A DNA stretch of 64,000 nucleotides from Hippopus hippopus (Eukaryota > Mollusca > Bivalvia > Cardiida > Cardiidae): assembly GCA_946811185.2 (NCBI GenBank), contig OX328102.1, positions 13,951,194 to 14,015,193 of the forward strand. Direction: 5' to 3'. Position 1 is the stretch's first letter, and every line of letters starts with the position of its first letter. The notes below the pieces were generated by a model. It searched no databases. It was not told where the DNA came from and saw nothing but the letters and a program-made list of their open reading frames with translations. Position numbers and translations under genes: made by a program. Shown piece after piece: positions 51,641 through 61,860 of the stretch.

Positions 51641-51906
51641 CGGCGTGCTTGTCTCCTGTGAGATATGCCATTCTGCAATACAGGGACGACACTATCGATC
51701 TTCGTGTACGCCGAAAATCTTTTTTAAAAACGCTTCTCGAATGTGGTGTTGATTGGCGACGCCAGATTTAAAGTATCGCTAAGCTTGATTTGCAACGAAT
51801 GATGTGATTAGATATCGACAAGTGAAAAACAGAAATGACGACGTATTTGTGATAAAACTAGTTTAAATTTTCTCCAGGAAAAACTGAGATCACCAATCAA
51901 AATGCT

Positions 51907-52385
51907 TCATGAATAATTCATGAGAACGAGGAAACGCCAGCGAAATAACCCAGGGTCGATTACAGAATGAATCGAAACTGGGTCAACGAGGATGCACTTT
52001 TCATGGTTATTGTCACATGTTTCCACTGTCAGTGGGTCAAAGTCATCGAGGATGGAATCCAAGAGATATTTGCGTTTGCTGATGGCATATTTCCAAGCTT
52101 CGTCTCTAGTAAAATCCTCCATGTCCATCAGATTGCTAGATGTTTTGCGCATACTCTTGTACGCTGGATCCTTCCTCATCGCGTTAAACCACACCATCCT
52201 ACTCGTTAAGACGTTAACCAGTGCTTTCCGATAAGTTAACCGTAAATCTTCGTACGCCTTGTGCCGTGCCTCCGTTATTCCTAATCTATTGTGTCGGGTA
52301 AGTTAGAAACTGCATCTTCAAATTCCTTTTGACATTGCTCAGTTGCCTTTTGTATGAGACTATCCCATGGGTCGTAATTTGCCAT
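51907..52385 (-). pseudogene. Hypothetical protein, possibly of the second Polinton
   Basis: Minus-strand ATG near 52385 (MANYDPWDSLIQKATEQ); a frameshift near 52290 leads to a frame with EARHKAYEDLRLTYRKALVN, RKDPAYKSMRKT and EDFTRDEAWKYAISKRKYLL. The acidic DEAxxYAIxKRKxLL helix pattern reminds me of an uncharacterised protein of other Polintons, and the strand agrees with the ATPase at 54385-54922. I cannot confirm this. Confidence 0.4.
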
Positions 52386-52400
52386 TTTCTCTTCACTCTC

Positions 52401-52596
52401 TGATTCATCAGTGATAACTCTCGAAAACATTGAGAGAAACGGAAAAAACCACTAGTAACTAACATTTTCTCCATTCTTACAATGTTTTCTACTCTTTCTG
52501 ATGCAAATTCTATCATTTGAGCCTCATCTTTATGTCGTCTTCAAATTCTTTAAAATTCAACAGGTTTAAAGTTTTGTTGTTTGGTAAAAGGGTTAA
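52401..52596. mobile_element. TTAA MITE (h), inverted relative to (f)
   Basis: Right end TTTGGTAAAAGGGTTAA. Carries GATGCAAATTCTATCATTTG and the palindromic centre; left end lost. Confidence 0.7.
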
Positions 52597-52765
52597 ATGA
52601 AACGAAACGTGAACCGCCACACCATTATTAACTATAGTCCCCTCTACACTTAAAATTGTAGAATAAATCCGAAAGCTTCAGAATTTTCTCCTGTTACCAC
52701 AACGTTTTGAAAATCTGCAAGGTGTTAAAAAAATGTCGTTTGCAAAAGGAATCGAAATCAAAGAA

Positions 52766-53165
52766 TCTAAACGTGAATCGCCATACCTCATTTGACTGAT
52801 GTCCCGCAAAGGCTTCAATATCAATGAATAAAATCCGATAGTCTCAGCAATCTCTGCTCTTTTCACAATGTTTTCAACATACGCCTGATGCAAGATGTAA
52901 AACATAATTATGAAAGACATTCCACTAATATGATTGATGACTTTCCATTTTTTTACTATAGCTATTTTATTGATGGACACAAGTGTGGGAATACTACTTG
53001 GACATAAAAGGTAAATATTATACAAGGGTTTTAGACAGAACGTAAGTGTCGTTATTTAACTCTGCAATAAACAAAGTTACATTATATGCTAAGAGTAGAT
53101 CTAACATCTCATTGTTACTACTACCAAACTTTGTTCGGCGTAGCAGGCTGAGTAAATCCATGTAA
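52766..53165 (-). repeat. Left arm of palindrome next to assembly gap
   Basis: Reverse complement of 53406-53621 plus 54000-54184. CAAGTGTGGGAATACTACTT (52979) against 53559-53582, and GCGTAGCAGGCTGAGTAAAT (53138) against 53408-53427, are examples. Confidence 0.85.
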
Positions 53166-53405
53166 ATTTCCATGTATTCGTTCTATACTGAATCAATTCA
53201 TCACACGATGTTGTAGGATATCCACAAGAGAAGGTGTTATGAACAATTTCTCAAAATGTTTCCAAAACTGTCCTCTGTGGTAGACCACGTAGATATGTTA
53301 ATCATATGCTTCCTTATGATTCCGAATGACTATTTTTTTTTTTTTTTTTTTGTTTTTGAAAATTCAAGATCAGATCGCACAACTAGGGTGTAATCTGATC
53401 TTGGA

Positions 53406-54184
53406 TTTACTCAGCCTGCTACGCCGTACAAGGTTTGGTAGTAGTAACTATGAGATGTTAGATCTACTCTTAGCATATAATGTAACTTTGTTTATTGCAG
53501 AGTTAAATAACGACACTTACGTTCTGTCTAAAACCCTTGTATAATATTTACCTTTTATGTCCAAGTAGTATTCCCACACTTGTGTCCATCAATAAAATAG
53601 CTATAGTAAAAAAATGGAATGTCATTCACAGAAACTGAAGCAACACGTGAATGTAAACATGTAGTGTACACACGTTACCCCGCAAGTCCATACGCATAGC
53701 TGAACATCCAATTTCAAGGCGGTAAAGGCTCTTACCCCTCAGTTCAGTACAGTATAATATAGCATAGTATATTATGGCATTATCTTGGCCGATCGAATTC
53801 CAGTCTCAAGTAAATCTGCTTATTGTTTTATTTATGGTAAAACTATTATAATCTTACCCCCATGTTGTATATTGTATACCTGGGTGAAATAAAGATATGT
53901 TCTGTTCTGTTCTGATTAATATGATAAGAATAATCCTCGTAGTATATGTCTACCGATAAAAGTATTATTAAAAATCGAGTCCTCCCCCCTCCCACCTTTA
54001 ATTGAAAGTCATCAATCATATTAGTGGAATGTCTTTCATAATTATGTTTTACATCTTGCATCAGGCGTATGTTGAAAACATTGTGAAAAGAGCAGAGATT
54101 GCTGAGACTATCGGATTTTATTCATTGATATTGAAGCCTTTGCGGGACATCAGTCAAATGAGGTATGGCGATTCACGTTTAGAT
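53406..54184 (+). repeat. Right arm of palindrome, interrupted
   Basis: Matches the left arm except for an extra block at about 53622-54000. The block begins after GGAATGTCATTCACAGAAAC and ends before ATTGAAAGTCATCAATCATA. The arm runs into the N gap. Confidence 0.8.
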
Positions 54185-54384
54185 NNNNNNNNNNNNNNNN
54201 NNNNNNNNNNNNNNNNNNNNNNNNNNNNNNNNNNNNNNNNNNNNNNNNNNNNNNNNNNNNNNNNNNNNNNNNNNNNNNNNNNNNNNNNNNNNNNNNNNNN
54301 NNNNNNNNNNNNNNNNNNNNNNNNNNNNNNNNNNNNNNNNNNNNNNNNNNNNNNNNNNNNNNNNNNNNNNNNNNNNNNNNNNNN
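54185..54384. other. Assembly gap, 200 N
   Basis: Exactly 200 N, the size commonly used for unknown gaps. It truncates the ATPase gene at its 3' side. Confidence 1.
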
Positions 54385-54922
54385 TGTAAAGCGGTTGCCA
54401 TCGTCTGTACAACCAAACTATTCTCTGCATGTTTGGTTGAATTCCCTTGTTATGGTGTTCAAGTAGGTGTTTCACAAATGTCGTTTTGCCGCATGCTGTA
54501 AAAAAAAAAGAGCGAGTCTTTGGTACATCATAGATAAGTTTGACAGTATGAAATTAAAGTTTGAAAAAAACCGCTGTACTAGCTGCTGGTTACTGATAAA
54601 ATATCTTCAAAAAGCTAATGATTGCTAATTACAACAAATAGTAAAGGTAACCTGTTGGTCCGGAAATCATCATAGTGAAGGGATGGCGTAGAATCATTAT
54701 TTCATTTGCTGGTATCTTCCGTCCATGAAATTTCGGAGACGCTTCAAAGTCTTGCGGCGGCGCTCCCGGCGCTCCGTGTGGCGCTCCCGGGGCTCCTTGC
54801 GGCGGTGTTCCGTGTGCCACCAACTGATCTTGCATTTTTGTATGTTTGTGTCTTCTATGCCTTGACAAGTTATATTTACTGCAAACTGTTTGATTACAGT
54901 CTGAACAGCGAATACTTTCCAT
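54385..54922 (-). CDS. Zinc-finger packaging ATPase of Polinton 2, with candidate intron, partial
   Basis: ATG at 54922. The protein starts with a C2H2 finger (CSDCNQTVCSKYNLSRHRRHKH, Cys6, Cys9, His22, His27 in brief), then a Gly-Ala-Pro-rich linker, then the ATPase entry RHPFTMMISGPTG. The frame continues after a 156-bp gap (54651-54496) with ideal GT...AG ends and a T-rich tract before the AG. Across it the Walker A reads GPTACGKT, in phase. After it come HLLEHHNKGIQP and RIVWLYRRWQPLY, then the assembly gap. Related ATPases drive DNA packaging. Splicing is predicted, not shown. Confidence 0.7.
54496..54651 (-). other. Predicted 156-bp intron in Walker A
   Basis: Donor ACAG|GTTACC at 54651, acceptor TTTTTTTTTTACAG|CATG at 54496, phase 1. 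Both exons are in the ATPase frame only if this segment is removed. Confidence 0.65.
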
Positions 54923-54959
54923 GTTGTCCCTCTGGCGATCGGTGACTTAAATGATTAAG

Positions 54960-55186
54960 TCTGTTTAGACCGTCTCTTATATACTGTTTTGAGTTTAAAG
55001 ACATACAAGAAAGTTTCTTTTAACCAATCAAAATCTGTCATTTCAGCCCAAACCATCATTTGCCGAGACGCATCTATAAAAGACAGCATAATCCATCGAC
55101 TGTCTCAGTTAACTTCTGACCAACGAAGCTGCTGGTTTGAAGTGTGAAGAACTTGTTCCTGATATCCACTTTTGATCATAACTGTG
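54960..55186 (+). promoter_or_regulatory. polB2 core promoter and exon 1 (copy 1)
   Basis: TATA box CTATAAAAGACAG at 55073; a possible initiator about 30 bp downstream near CTCAGTTAAC (55105). Exon 1 ends CTGTG|GTAAGT at 55186. A promoter of this form suits RNA polymerase II transcription of the polymerase gene. Confidence 0.6.
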
Positions 55187-55620
55187 GTAAGTTTTAAATT
55201 TCTTAGTCTCGCCTTTTTCTTAGTCTTGATTTGTCTCTGTCTTCCTTAAATTGTCTAGTTGATACGTTTTTGAGTTCTCGCACAAACATGAGAGTTTCTT
55301 TTAACCAACCAAAATCTATTATTTTAGCTCAACTTGCTAAGACGTACCTATAAAAAGGACCAAATTACATCGACAGCTTCATTTGAGGTCAGTGTGACGG
55401 AGGGAGAGATCAACCAAGTTCAGGGAATCCACTTACAACTCAATAGAGTACCTTGCTTGATTTTGTAGTCTCGCCTGACTTTTTTGTTGTCTCGCCTGGC
55501 TTTTTCAGACTCGTGTTTTAAAAATCTAACAGTATTGCTTCCCACACTATACGTTATAAAACTATACATATGAACCATACTTAAATCATGTATTCAGTTT
55601 TGTTTTCACTTTACTTACAG
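55187..55620 (+). other. Predicted 434-bp 5' UTR intron with duplicated promoter inside
   Basis: Donor GTAAGT at 55187 and acceptor TTTACTTACAG at 55620; the ATG follows 10 bases later. Inside it a second copy of the promoter (GAGAGTTTCTTTTAACCAAC, then CTATAAAAAGGACC at 55348) repeats the first about 275 bp downstream. Its own donor has decayed to GTACCT. Confidence 0.55.
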
Positions 55621-55629
55621 ATCCTGATC

Positions 55630-58600
55630 ATGGCTTACCAATGCAAGGAATGTGGAACTAGTTTCCCTAAGCTCAGTCACCTCAAACATCATCAGCGAAC
55701 AGAAAATCATTGAAGGAAATATGGATGTAATTTCTGTGGAAAATGGTTTACAAGGACAGATATCCTGGACCAACATAAGAAGAAACATTTGGGGGACAAC
55801 AATGTTCACTGTGATGAGTGTGGGCAGGTATTTTCCCGCCCATTTACCTTACAAAGACATAAAGAGCGAGTCCATCAAGTGGGCGGAGGGCAAAAAAGGC
55901 CAGCCATGGATACTGAGGAAAATGAGAATGGCTTATTTACCAAAAGGTTACGGAAAGAAGATGACCCTCGAGACTTTTACAGCATGTCCAAGATCAAGCA
56001 ACAGCGAATGGCAAAGTTTAAAACAAGCGCTTCTACTTATAAAGTGACTTTCAATGACCTGGAAGTGACAGAGGATGTGCTTTCAACACTAAAAAGATTA
56101 TCTACCGCTATATTCCAGGATCTCACAAAGGGAGCAAAGTCGGAAGATTTAGTCAGGCTGGTTGCACAGAGTCCTGGCCTGAATTATCCTATCGTGATTC
56201 CATTTCTAAAGGTCACGGAGCTGACTGCAGACCGATTTATGTCAGAAGTCGAAAGGGTACTCCAGTCCAATGAAGATTTTGTCATTGACTCAGGACTCAT
56301 TATCAAAGTTACTCTGGTGGACATGCCAAACGGTTGTGCAAGAAAACACTGCAAGTTTGTGAACACAGAAAAGTTTTGCATAGATACGTGGGGTGATCAG
56401 AAAGATCGTGGACCACCTCGTTATTTTGAAAACTACTACACTTAGGATTACACAAATTTGCATAGATGAGCATTAATTATCTGGTAACTGACTCACGCTT
56501 TCAAATATTGTCATATTAAAGTAGGTAAAGTATGACGTCATTTTAATGACGTCATATACTGCAATAGTAGTCCAAAATATCGGACGACGTTTTATCTGAG
56601 CCGAGAGTAATCATAAAGTTTTGCGTCAAACTCGGAAAGTATTTGTCGGAAATCTAAACCGATTTAGAAACAGTTTAAGGGGACTCTGCACTCAAGGAAT
56701 CTGATATTCGTAAATGGATCGGACCGGTTTAGACAAGGGTGCGATACTGTTAAAGATGACCCTAAATCTGGCCGTCCATCAACATCAGTCGCAGACAAAA
56801 TCATAACGGATGTAGAGCAGCATGTAAAACAATATCGCCGAGATGCTGTTAGGAAAATAGCTGACACATTTGACATTTCATATATAAGTACTCAGGAAAT
56901 TTTGACTTAGAGTCTTGGAATGTCGCGTGTTTGCACAATGTGGGTACCTCGGCAACTGACGCCCGAGAAAATGGGGATTAGGGTCGAAATCTGTTTAGAA
57001 ATTTCAGAACGCATTAGGGTAGAGGGGTCAAACTTTACTGATCGTATTGTAACATGCGATGAAACAGGTACTCTTTACCGACACTGAATCTAAACGACAA
57101 AGCAGCGTATTGAAACATCCAACATCGCCTTCCGCTAGTAAAGCCAGCCTTTCTAAGTCACTTGGTAAAGTTATCTACATCAAGTATTTCTGTTCTCCTG
57201 TTTTTCTTCTAAATCATGTTGTATCTTTACATACTACAGTCAATTCTGAGTTTTATGCCCACATTATTCAAATAAATTTCACGAACACCATACGAAAAAC
57301 ACAGCCAGAAGTCCTGCGGAGTGACGTCAATTTACACCAAGATAATGCCCTAGCTCACAAAGCCACACTTGTACTGGAAACTTTGCAAAAACTAAACAAA
57401 GAAACACTTGCCAACGCTCCTTATAATTAGTCCTGACTCCATGTGACCTCTGACTAGTTCCTGTTTTGAAAGATTTTCTATGTGGCATACACTACGAGAG
57501 CAGAGAGGAGCTAACCCTCGCTACGACCGGGTCCTTCATAGTAACGTCACGTGACGCTCTCCCACACGTGCTTCGCGCGTCGAAATCAAGAATGAATACA
57601 TGCATAGAACTCAAAGGAGGTTACTTTCAAAAATAGTGAACACTCCAAGTTGTTTTTTATAACAATATTCAGATACCGGCACTGGTCCACGTTCTTTCTG
57701 ATCACCCCTCGTAAGAGACGCATTATTCCCATTCAAAATGACGATGACCTTTGCTGTGCCCGAGCGATTGTTACAGCAAAAGCAAGGCTTGATAAGCATG
57801 AGAAATGGAAGACTAAAAGACAAGGCAAATCATTACAAGATGATTTGGCCCAACAACTTCACGAGAAATCCGGTGTAGCCCTGGGCAAGTGCGGTGTGAA
57901 AGAGGTCAAACAGTTTCAGGAGGTTCTTCCAAACTATCAGATCCTTGTGGTGTCACGTGATCATTTTAATGCCATCATATACAGTGGACCCATGTCTGAA
58001 AAGAAGATCTGCCTTTATTTTCATGACAACCATTCTGACGTCATCACATCTATGGCCGCTTTTTTGACAAAATTATTGTTGTACAAAGTGTCAGAAAGGT
58101 TATGATCACAAAGAGAAACATAAATGCAACAACGCTTGCCACATGTGTTGCAAAATTCATAATGACAATTCCGATGAACACTGGGTCCACTGTCATGCTT
58201 GTAACAGATATTTCAAAGGGCAACAATGCTTTGATTTGCATCAACAGCAATCTGTGAAAGAGAATTCTACATGCAAGACATTGATTCGCTGTGGAAAGTG
58301 TGGTAGTACCATTATTACGAAAAAACATAAAAGGAAGCATGTTTGCAGAGAGATCTTCTGTGGTGTATGCAAAGACTTCTTTCCAAAAGGTCACCAGTGT
58401 TACATGCTCCCTGAGCACGAGATCGATACTGAGACGCCAATATCAGTGGAGGAGGAGCTCTTTCAAGAAGAAGAGAACCCTCAAACCTTTATCTTCTTTG
58501 ACTTTGAATGTACTCAGGATGTCAGGGTACAATGTGAAACTGGGTTAAGTCCAGATAAAAGCAGAAAGTGTCAACACTGTTTATCAGCCAAGTGTGGTGT

Positions 58601-61115
58601 AGTCAAACATGTCCCGAACCTGTGTATTGTGCACAAAGTGTGTACCTTGTGCCTGGCTACTGGGGTGACAGATATCAGCGAATGTGAGCACAGTGGCAAA
58701 AATGAACTTATTTTTGAAGGTGCTGATACACTTGATGAATTTTGTCGGTGACTGTTTTCGGAAGAGAATTATAAAGCCACTGTGATTTGCCACAACTTCC
58801 AAGGATATGACTCCTATCCTGTTTTACAGTATCTTTATAGGAATGGTGTAATTCCAACTATCATCCCCAATGACGCAAAAATCATGTGTCTGCAAATACC
58901 AAGTTGTAAAATCAAAATAATTGATTCCATCAACTTCCTACCCATGGCACTGTCAAAACTACCTTAAATGTTCGGAATGTCTGAGTTAGCCAAGGGTTAT
59001 TTTCCTCACTTATACAACAGAAAGGAAAACCAACAAAAGATTTTGCCTCATTTGCCTGATGTCAAGTTCTATAATCCTGATGCAATGAAACCAGAAGATA
59101 GGAAGACATTCTTAGCCTGGTACTCTGAAAATAAAGACAAACCATTTGATTTTTGGCGTGAGTTAGTGTTCTACTGTCGCTCGGACGTAGACATACTACG
59201 ATGTTGCTGTCTTAAATTTAGAGAAAATTTCATGGACGTCACCCAAGTCGATCCCTTCGAAAATTCAATCACCATAGCCTCAGCATGTCAACGTGTCTTT
59301 CGATCCAACTTTTTAGAAAAAGATTGCATAGGAATCATTCCTAATCATGGGTACAATTCTCAGCAAAACCAATCGCCAAAGGCCTTGCAATGACTAAAAT
59401 ACTTGTCTCACACCACATGATATAAGATACAGCATGCCATGAAGGTGAAAACCGCATCGGTGATTATTTGGTGGATGGCTACTACGAGAAAGAGGATGGG
59501 CAGAAAGTTGTTTTGGAGTTTCATTTCGATTTCTGGCATGGAAATCCAAACAAATTTACTAGTACAACTTGGAATCCAGTTGCAAAACAGTCCGTGGGAG
59601 AGCTTTTTCAAAAAACACTAGATAAAAAAAGATTCCTCGAAAATGAAGGATACATTTACATTTCAAAGTGGGTGTCAGATTTCGACAGAGACCTCTCCCA
59701 AAATGAGACCATGGCTGCTTTCATTCAAAATCTTGAAAATGTCACACCACTTCAAGCAAGGGATGCATTCTATGGGGGCAGGACCGAAGCATTCACACTA
59801 TACAAGGAATCCTCAGAAACAGAATCAATCAGTTACTACGACGTTACTTCTCTCTATCCGTTTATCAGTAAAACTGGTAAAGTACCACTTGGTCATCCTG
59901 AAATAATTACAGAAGATTTCGGAAATTTAGATGAGTACGAGGGGCTCATAAAGTGCAAGGATTTGCCACCTAAAGGTTTATTTCATCCTATCCTTCCCTG
60001 CAAACTGAACAATAAATTACTGTTTGCACTGTGCAGAATTTGCGCAGAAACCCAACAACAATCACCCTGTCAGCATTTGAAAGAAGAACGAGAATTTATA
60101 GGCACCTGGGTCACCGACGAGTTTAAAAAAGTCTTGCAGACAGGATATCGACTCAAAGCAATTTACGAGGTTTGGCACTTCTCTCGTGTTTCGTAATATG
60201 ACCCCGTTACGAAAACAGGGGGTATATTCACAGAATATGTAAATACATTTTTGAAGATTAAACAGGAAGCCAGCGGATGGCCTTCATGGTGTCAAAGTGA
60301 GGAACCAAAAACAGAGTTACATTCAAACTTATCATGAAAAAGAAGGTGTTGAGCTAGATCACCATAATATCAAGAAAAATCCTGGTATGAGAGCTTTAGC
60401 CAAACTCATGCTAAATTCATTTTGGAGCAAATTTGGACAACGCAGCAGCATGGCTCAAGTTTAAATCACTGATGACCCTTCCGTCGACTTTGATAAACTG
60501 ACCAGCGAAAGTGAAGAGATGATGGCTGTCAATTATGTATCAGATGAGGCAGTTGAGCTGAGATGGAAATTCAAAGACTATTTTGTCGAACCTTCGGGAA
60601 AGACCAATTTAGTCATTGCTGCCTACGCAACAGCTCAAGCACGTCTAAAGTTGTACAGCTACCTGGCAATGCTCGGACCCCGTGCGCTCTATGCTGACAC
60701 AGATTCTGTTGTGTTTACCACTGCCTCTGGTGAACAAAAACCCGTTTTAGGCGATTTTCTCGGAGACTTGACCGATGAAACTCCAAACAATAGCATTACA
60801 TCATTTGTAACAGGAGGCCCGAAAAACTATGCTTACTGTTTGGCTCATCCTGATGAACAGGGTAAATTGGCCCATTGTAAAATTAAAGGTTTTACTCTGA
60901 ATCACAAAACTCTACTCTCAATTAACTTTAACATTCTGAAAGACATGGTTCGTTTTGATGACAAAGGGGTAGTGAAGGTCCGAGATTCTTTCAAAATTAT
61001 CCGAGACAGAGACAATGTCAGATTACTCACAACATGCCAGACCAAGGATTGTCGTTTGGTTTTTGACAAATGTGTCATTTGTGAAAACTTTACATCTTAC
61101 CCATATGGTTACTGA
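55630..61115 (+). pseudogene. DNA polymerase B of Polinton 2, degraded, mariner-interrupted
   Basis: ATG at 55630. There are three N-terminal C2H2 fingers (MAYQCKECGTSFPKLSHLKH; YGCNFCGKWF; CDECGQVFSRPFTLQRHKER) with a TGA at 55711. Then comes the family N-terminus (LNYPIVIPFLKVTEL). Mariner copy 2 occupies 56387-57711. After it follow DDDLCCARAIV (OTU-like), a Cys-rich block, FFDFECTQD (ExoI), CHNFQGYDSYP (ExoII), YCRSDVDILR (ExoIII), YYDVTSLYPFI (motif A), LAKLMLNSFWSKFGQ (B) and YADTDSVVF (C). It ends SYPYGY. Further breaks: frameshift near 58070, TGA 58749, TAA 58965, breaks near 59340-59460, TAA 60194 and a frame change before 60519. Diverged from the polymerase at 26872-31485, so a separate lineage. 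Confidence 0.9.
56387..57711 (+). mobile_element. Complete 1325-bp mariner (copy 2), defective transposase
   Basis: Terminal repeats CGTGGGGTGATCAGAAAGAT and its mirror TCTTTCTGATCACCCCTCG; TA duplications at 56385-56386 and 57712-57713. Transposase remnants on the plus strand: FCVKLGKSIS near 56615, PSTSVADKII near 56775, CDETG near 57055, KHPTSPSASKASLSKS near 57115, LHQDNALAHKATLVLE near 57330. Stops and frameshifts make it inactive. Removing it with one TA restores the polymerase frame exactly. Confidence 0.92.
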
Positions 61116-61440
61116 CTCTGGACTTGTATTAATGTGGATTCTTTGTCTATTTGATTATGTGATGCCATCATTATATTCTTTTGTATAGTACATGTAACAG
61201 TTTTGTTGCTCTATATGCTATTTGTATGCTTTTAAGTGTGAGTTTGTGGATCTGTATGTGTGCATGTGTGATTTTATGCATATCTCTCATTTGTATGGTC
61301 TTAATAAGTATTATAAACAAAAAGAAAAAAAAAAAAAAAAAAATTGAATGCTTGATTAAAAAACTACATGTCTGTATGTGTATGTTGACAAATAAAGTGA
61401 AAATGTTATTTTCTTTGTTTTTAGTTATGTTTTAACGTCC
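61116..61440. other. Polinton 2 3' flank, A-run
   Basis: AATAAA-like signals and a 20-base A run (61325-61343) follow the polymerase end. No terminal repeat recognised. Confidence 0.4.
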
Positions 61441-61441
61441 C

Positions 61442-61486
<45 letters not shown>
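61441..61486. repeat. (GA)n microsatellite
   Basis: About 22 GA repeats. Confidence 0.95.
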
Positions 61487-61488
<2 letters not shown>

Positions 61489-61759
61489 AGACACAGAGAG
61501 AGTTTCTCGAACATTTGTCCTTGAGTAGCTCACACTTGCAGAAGAAAAAAGATCTGATTGCTTGCCCGTCCAACAGAGAGAAGGACTTTTCCCACCCAGT
61601 GCTTAAATGTCATCAAACTACAAACTGTTGACCCTGTCGAAGAATAAATTATCGTCTGCTTCCCAAATACCTTTTTTCCACCATGTTTTTTCACAGTGAA
61701 TCCCTAGAATTCGTCTGCTCGATACACGTTAATTACTAGGGTTGACTATTGAGGCCAAA

Positions 61760-61860
61760 ATCTACTATTGCGATAGTATTGACATTGGAAAAAATACTAT
61801 TGCAATAGTATTGATATTGCCTGTTACTATTGCAATACTATTGCAATACTATTGGATGAA
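61760..61860. repeat. CAATAGTATTG palindromic minisatellite
   Basis: ATACTATTGCAATAGTATTG and variants repeat about eight times; each unit is self-complementary. Confidence 0.75.

Noticed and set aside
54706..54945. Plus-strand frame opposite the zinc-finger ATPase
   Set aside because: Antisense to the Gly-Ala-Pro linker; no support.
61441..61486. CRISPR-like array
   Set aside because: Simple GA dinucleotide repeat without spacers; none of the tandem arrays in the window have unique spacers.
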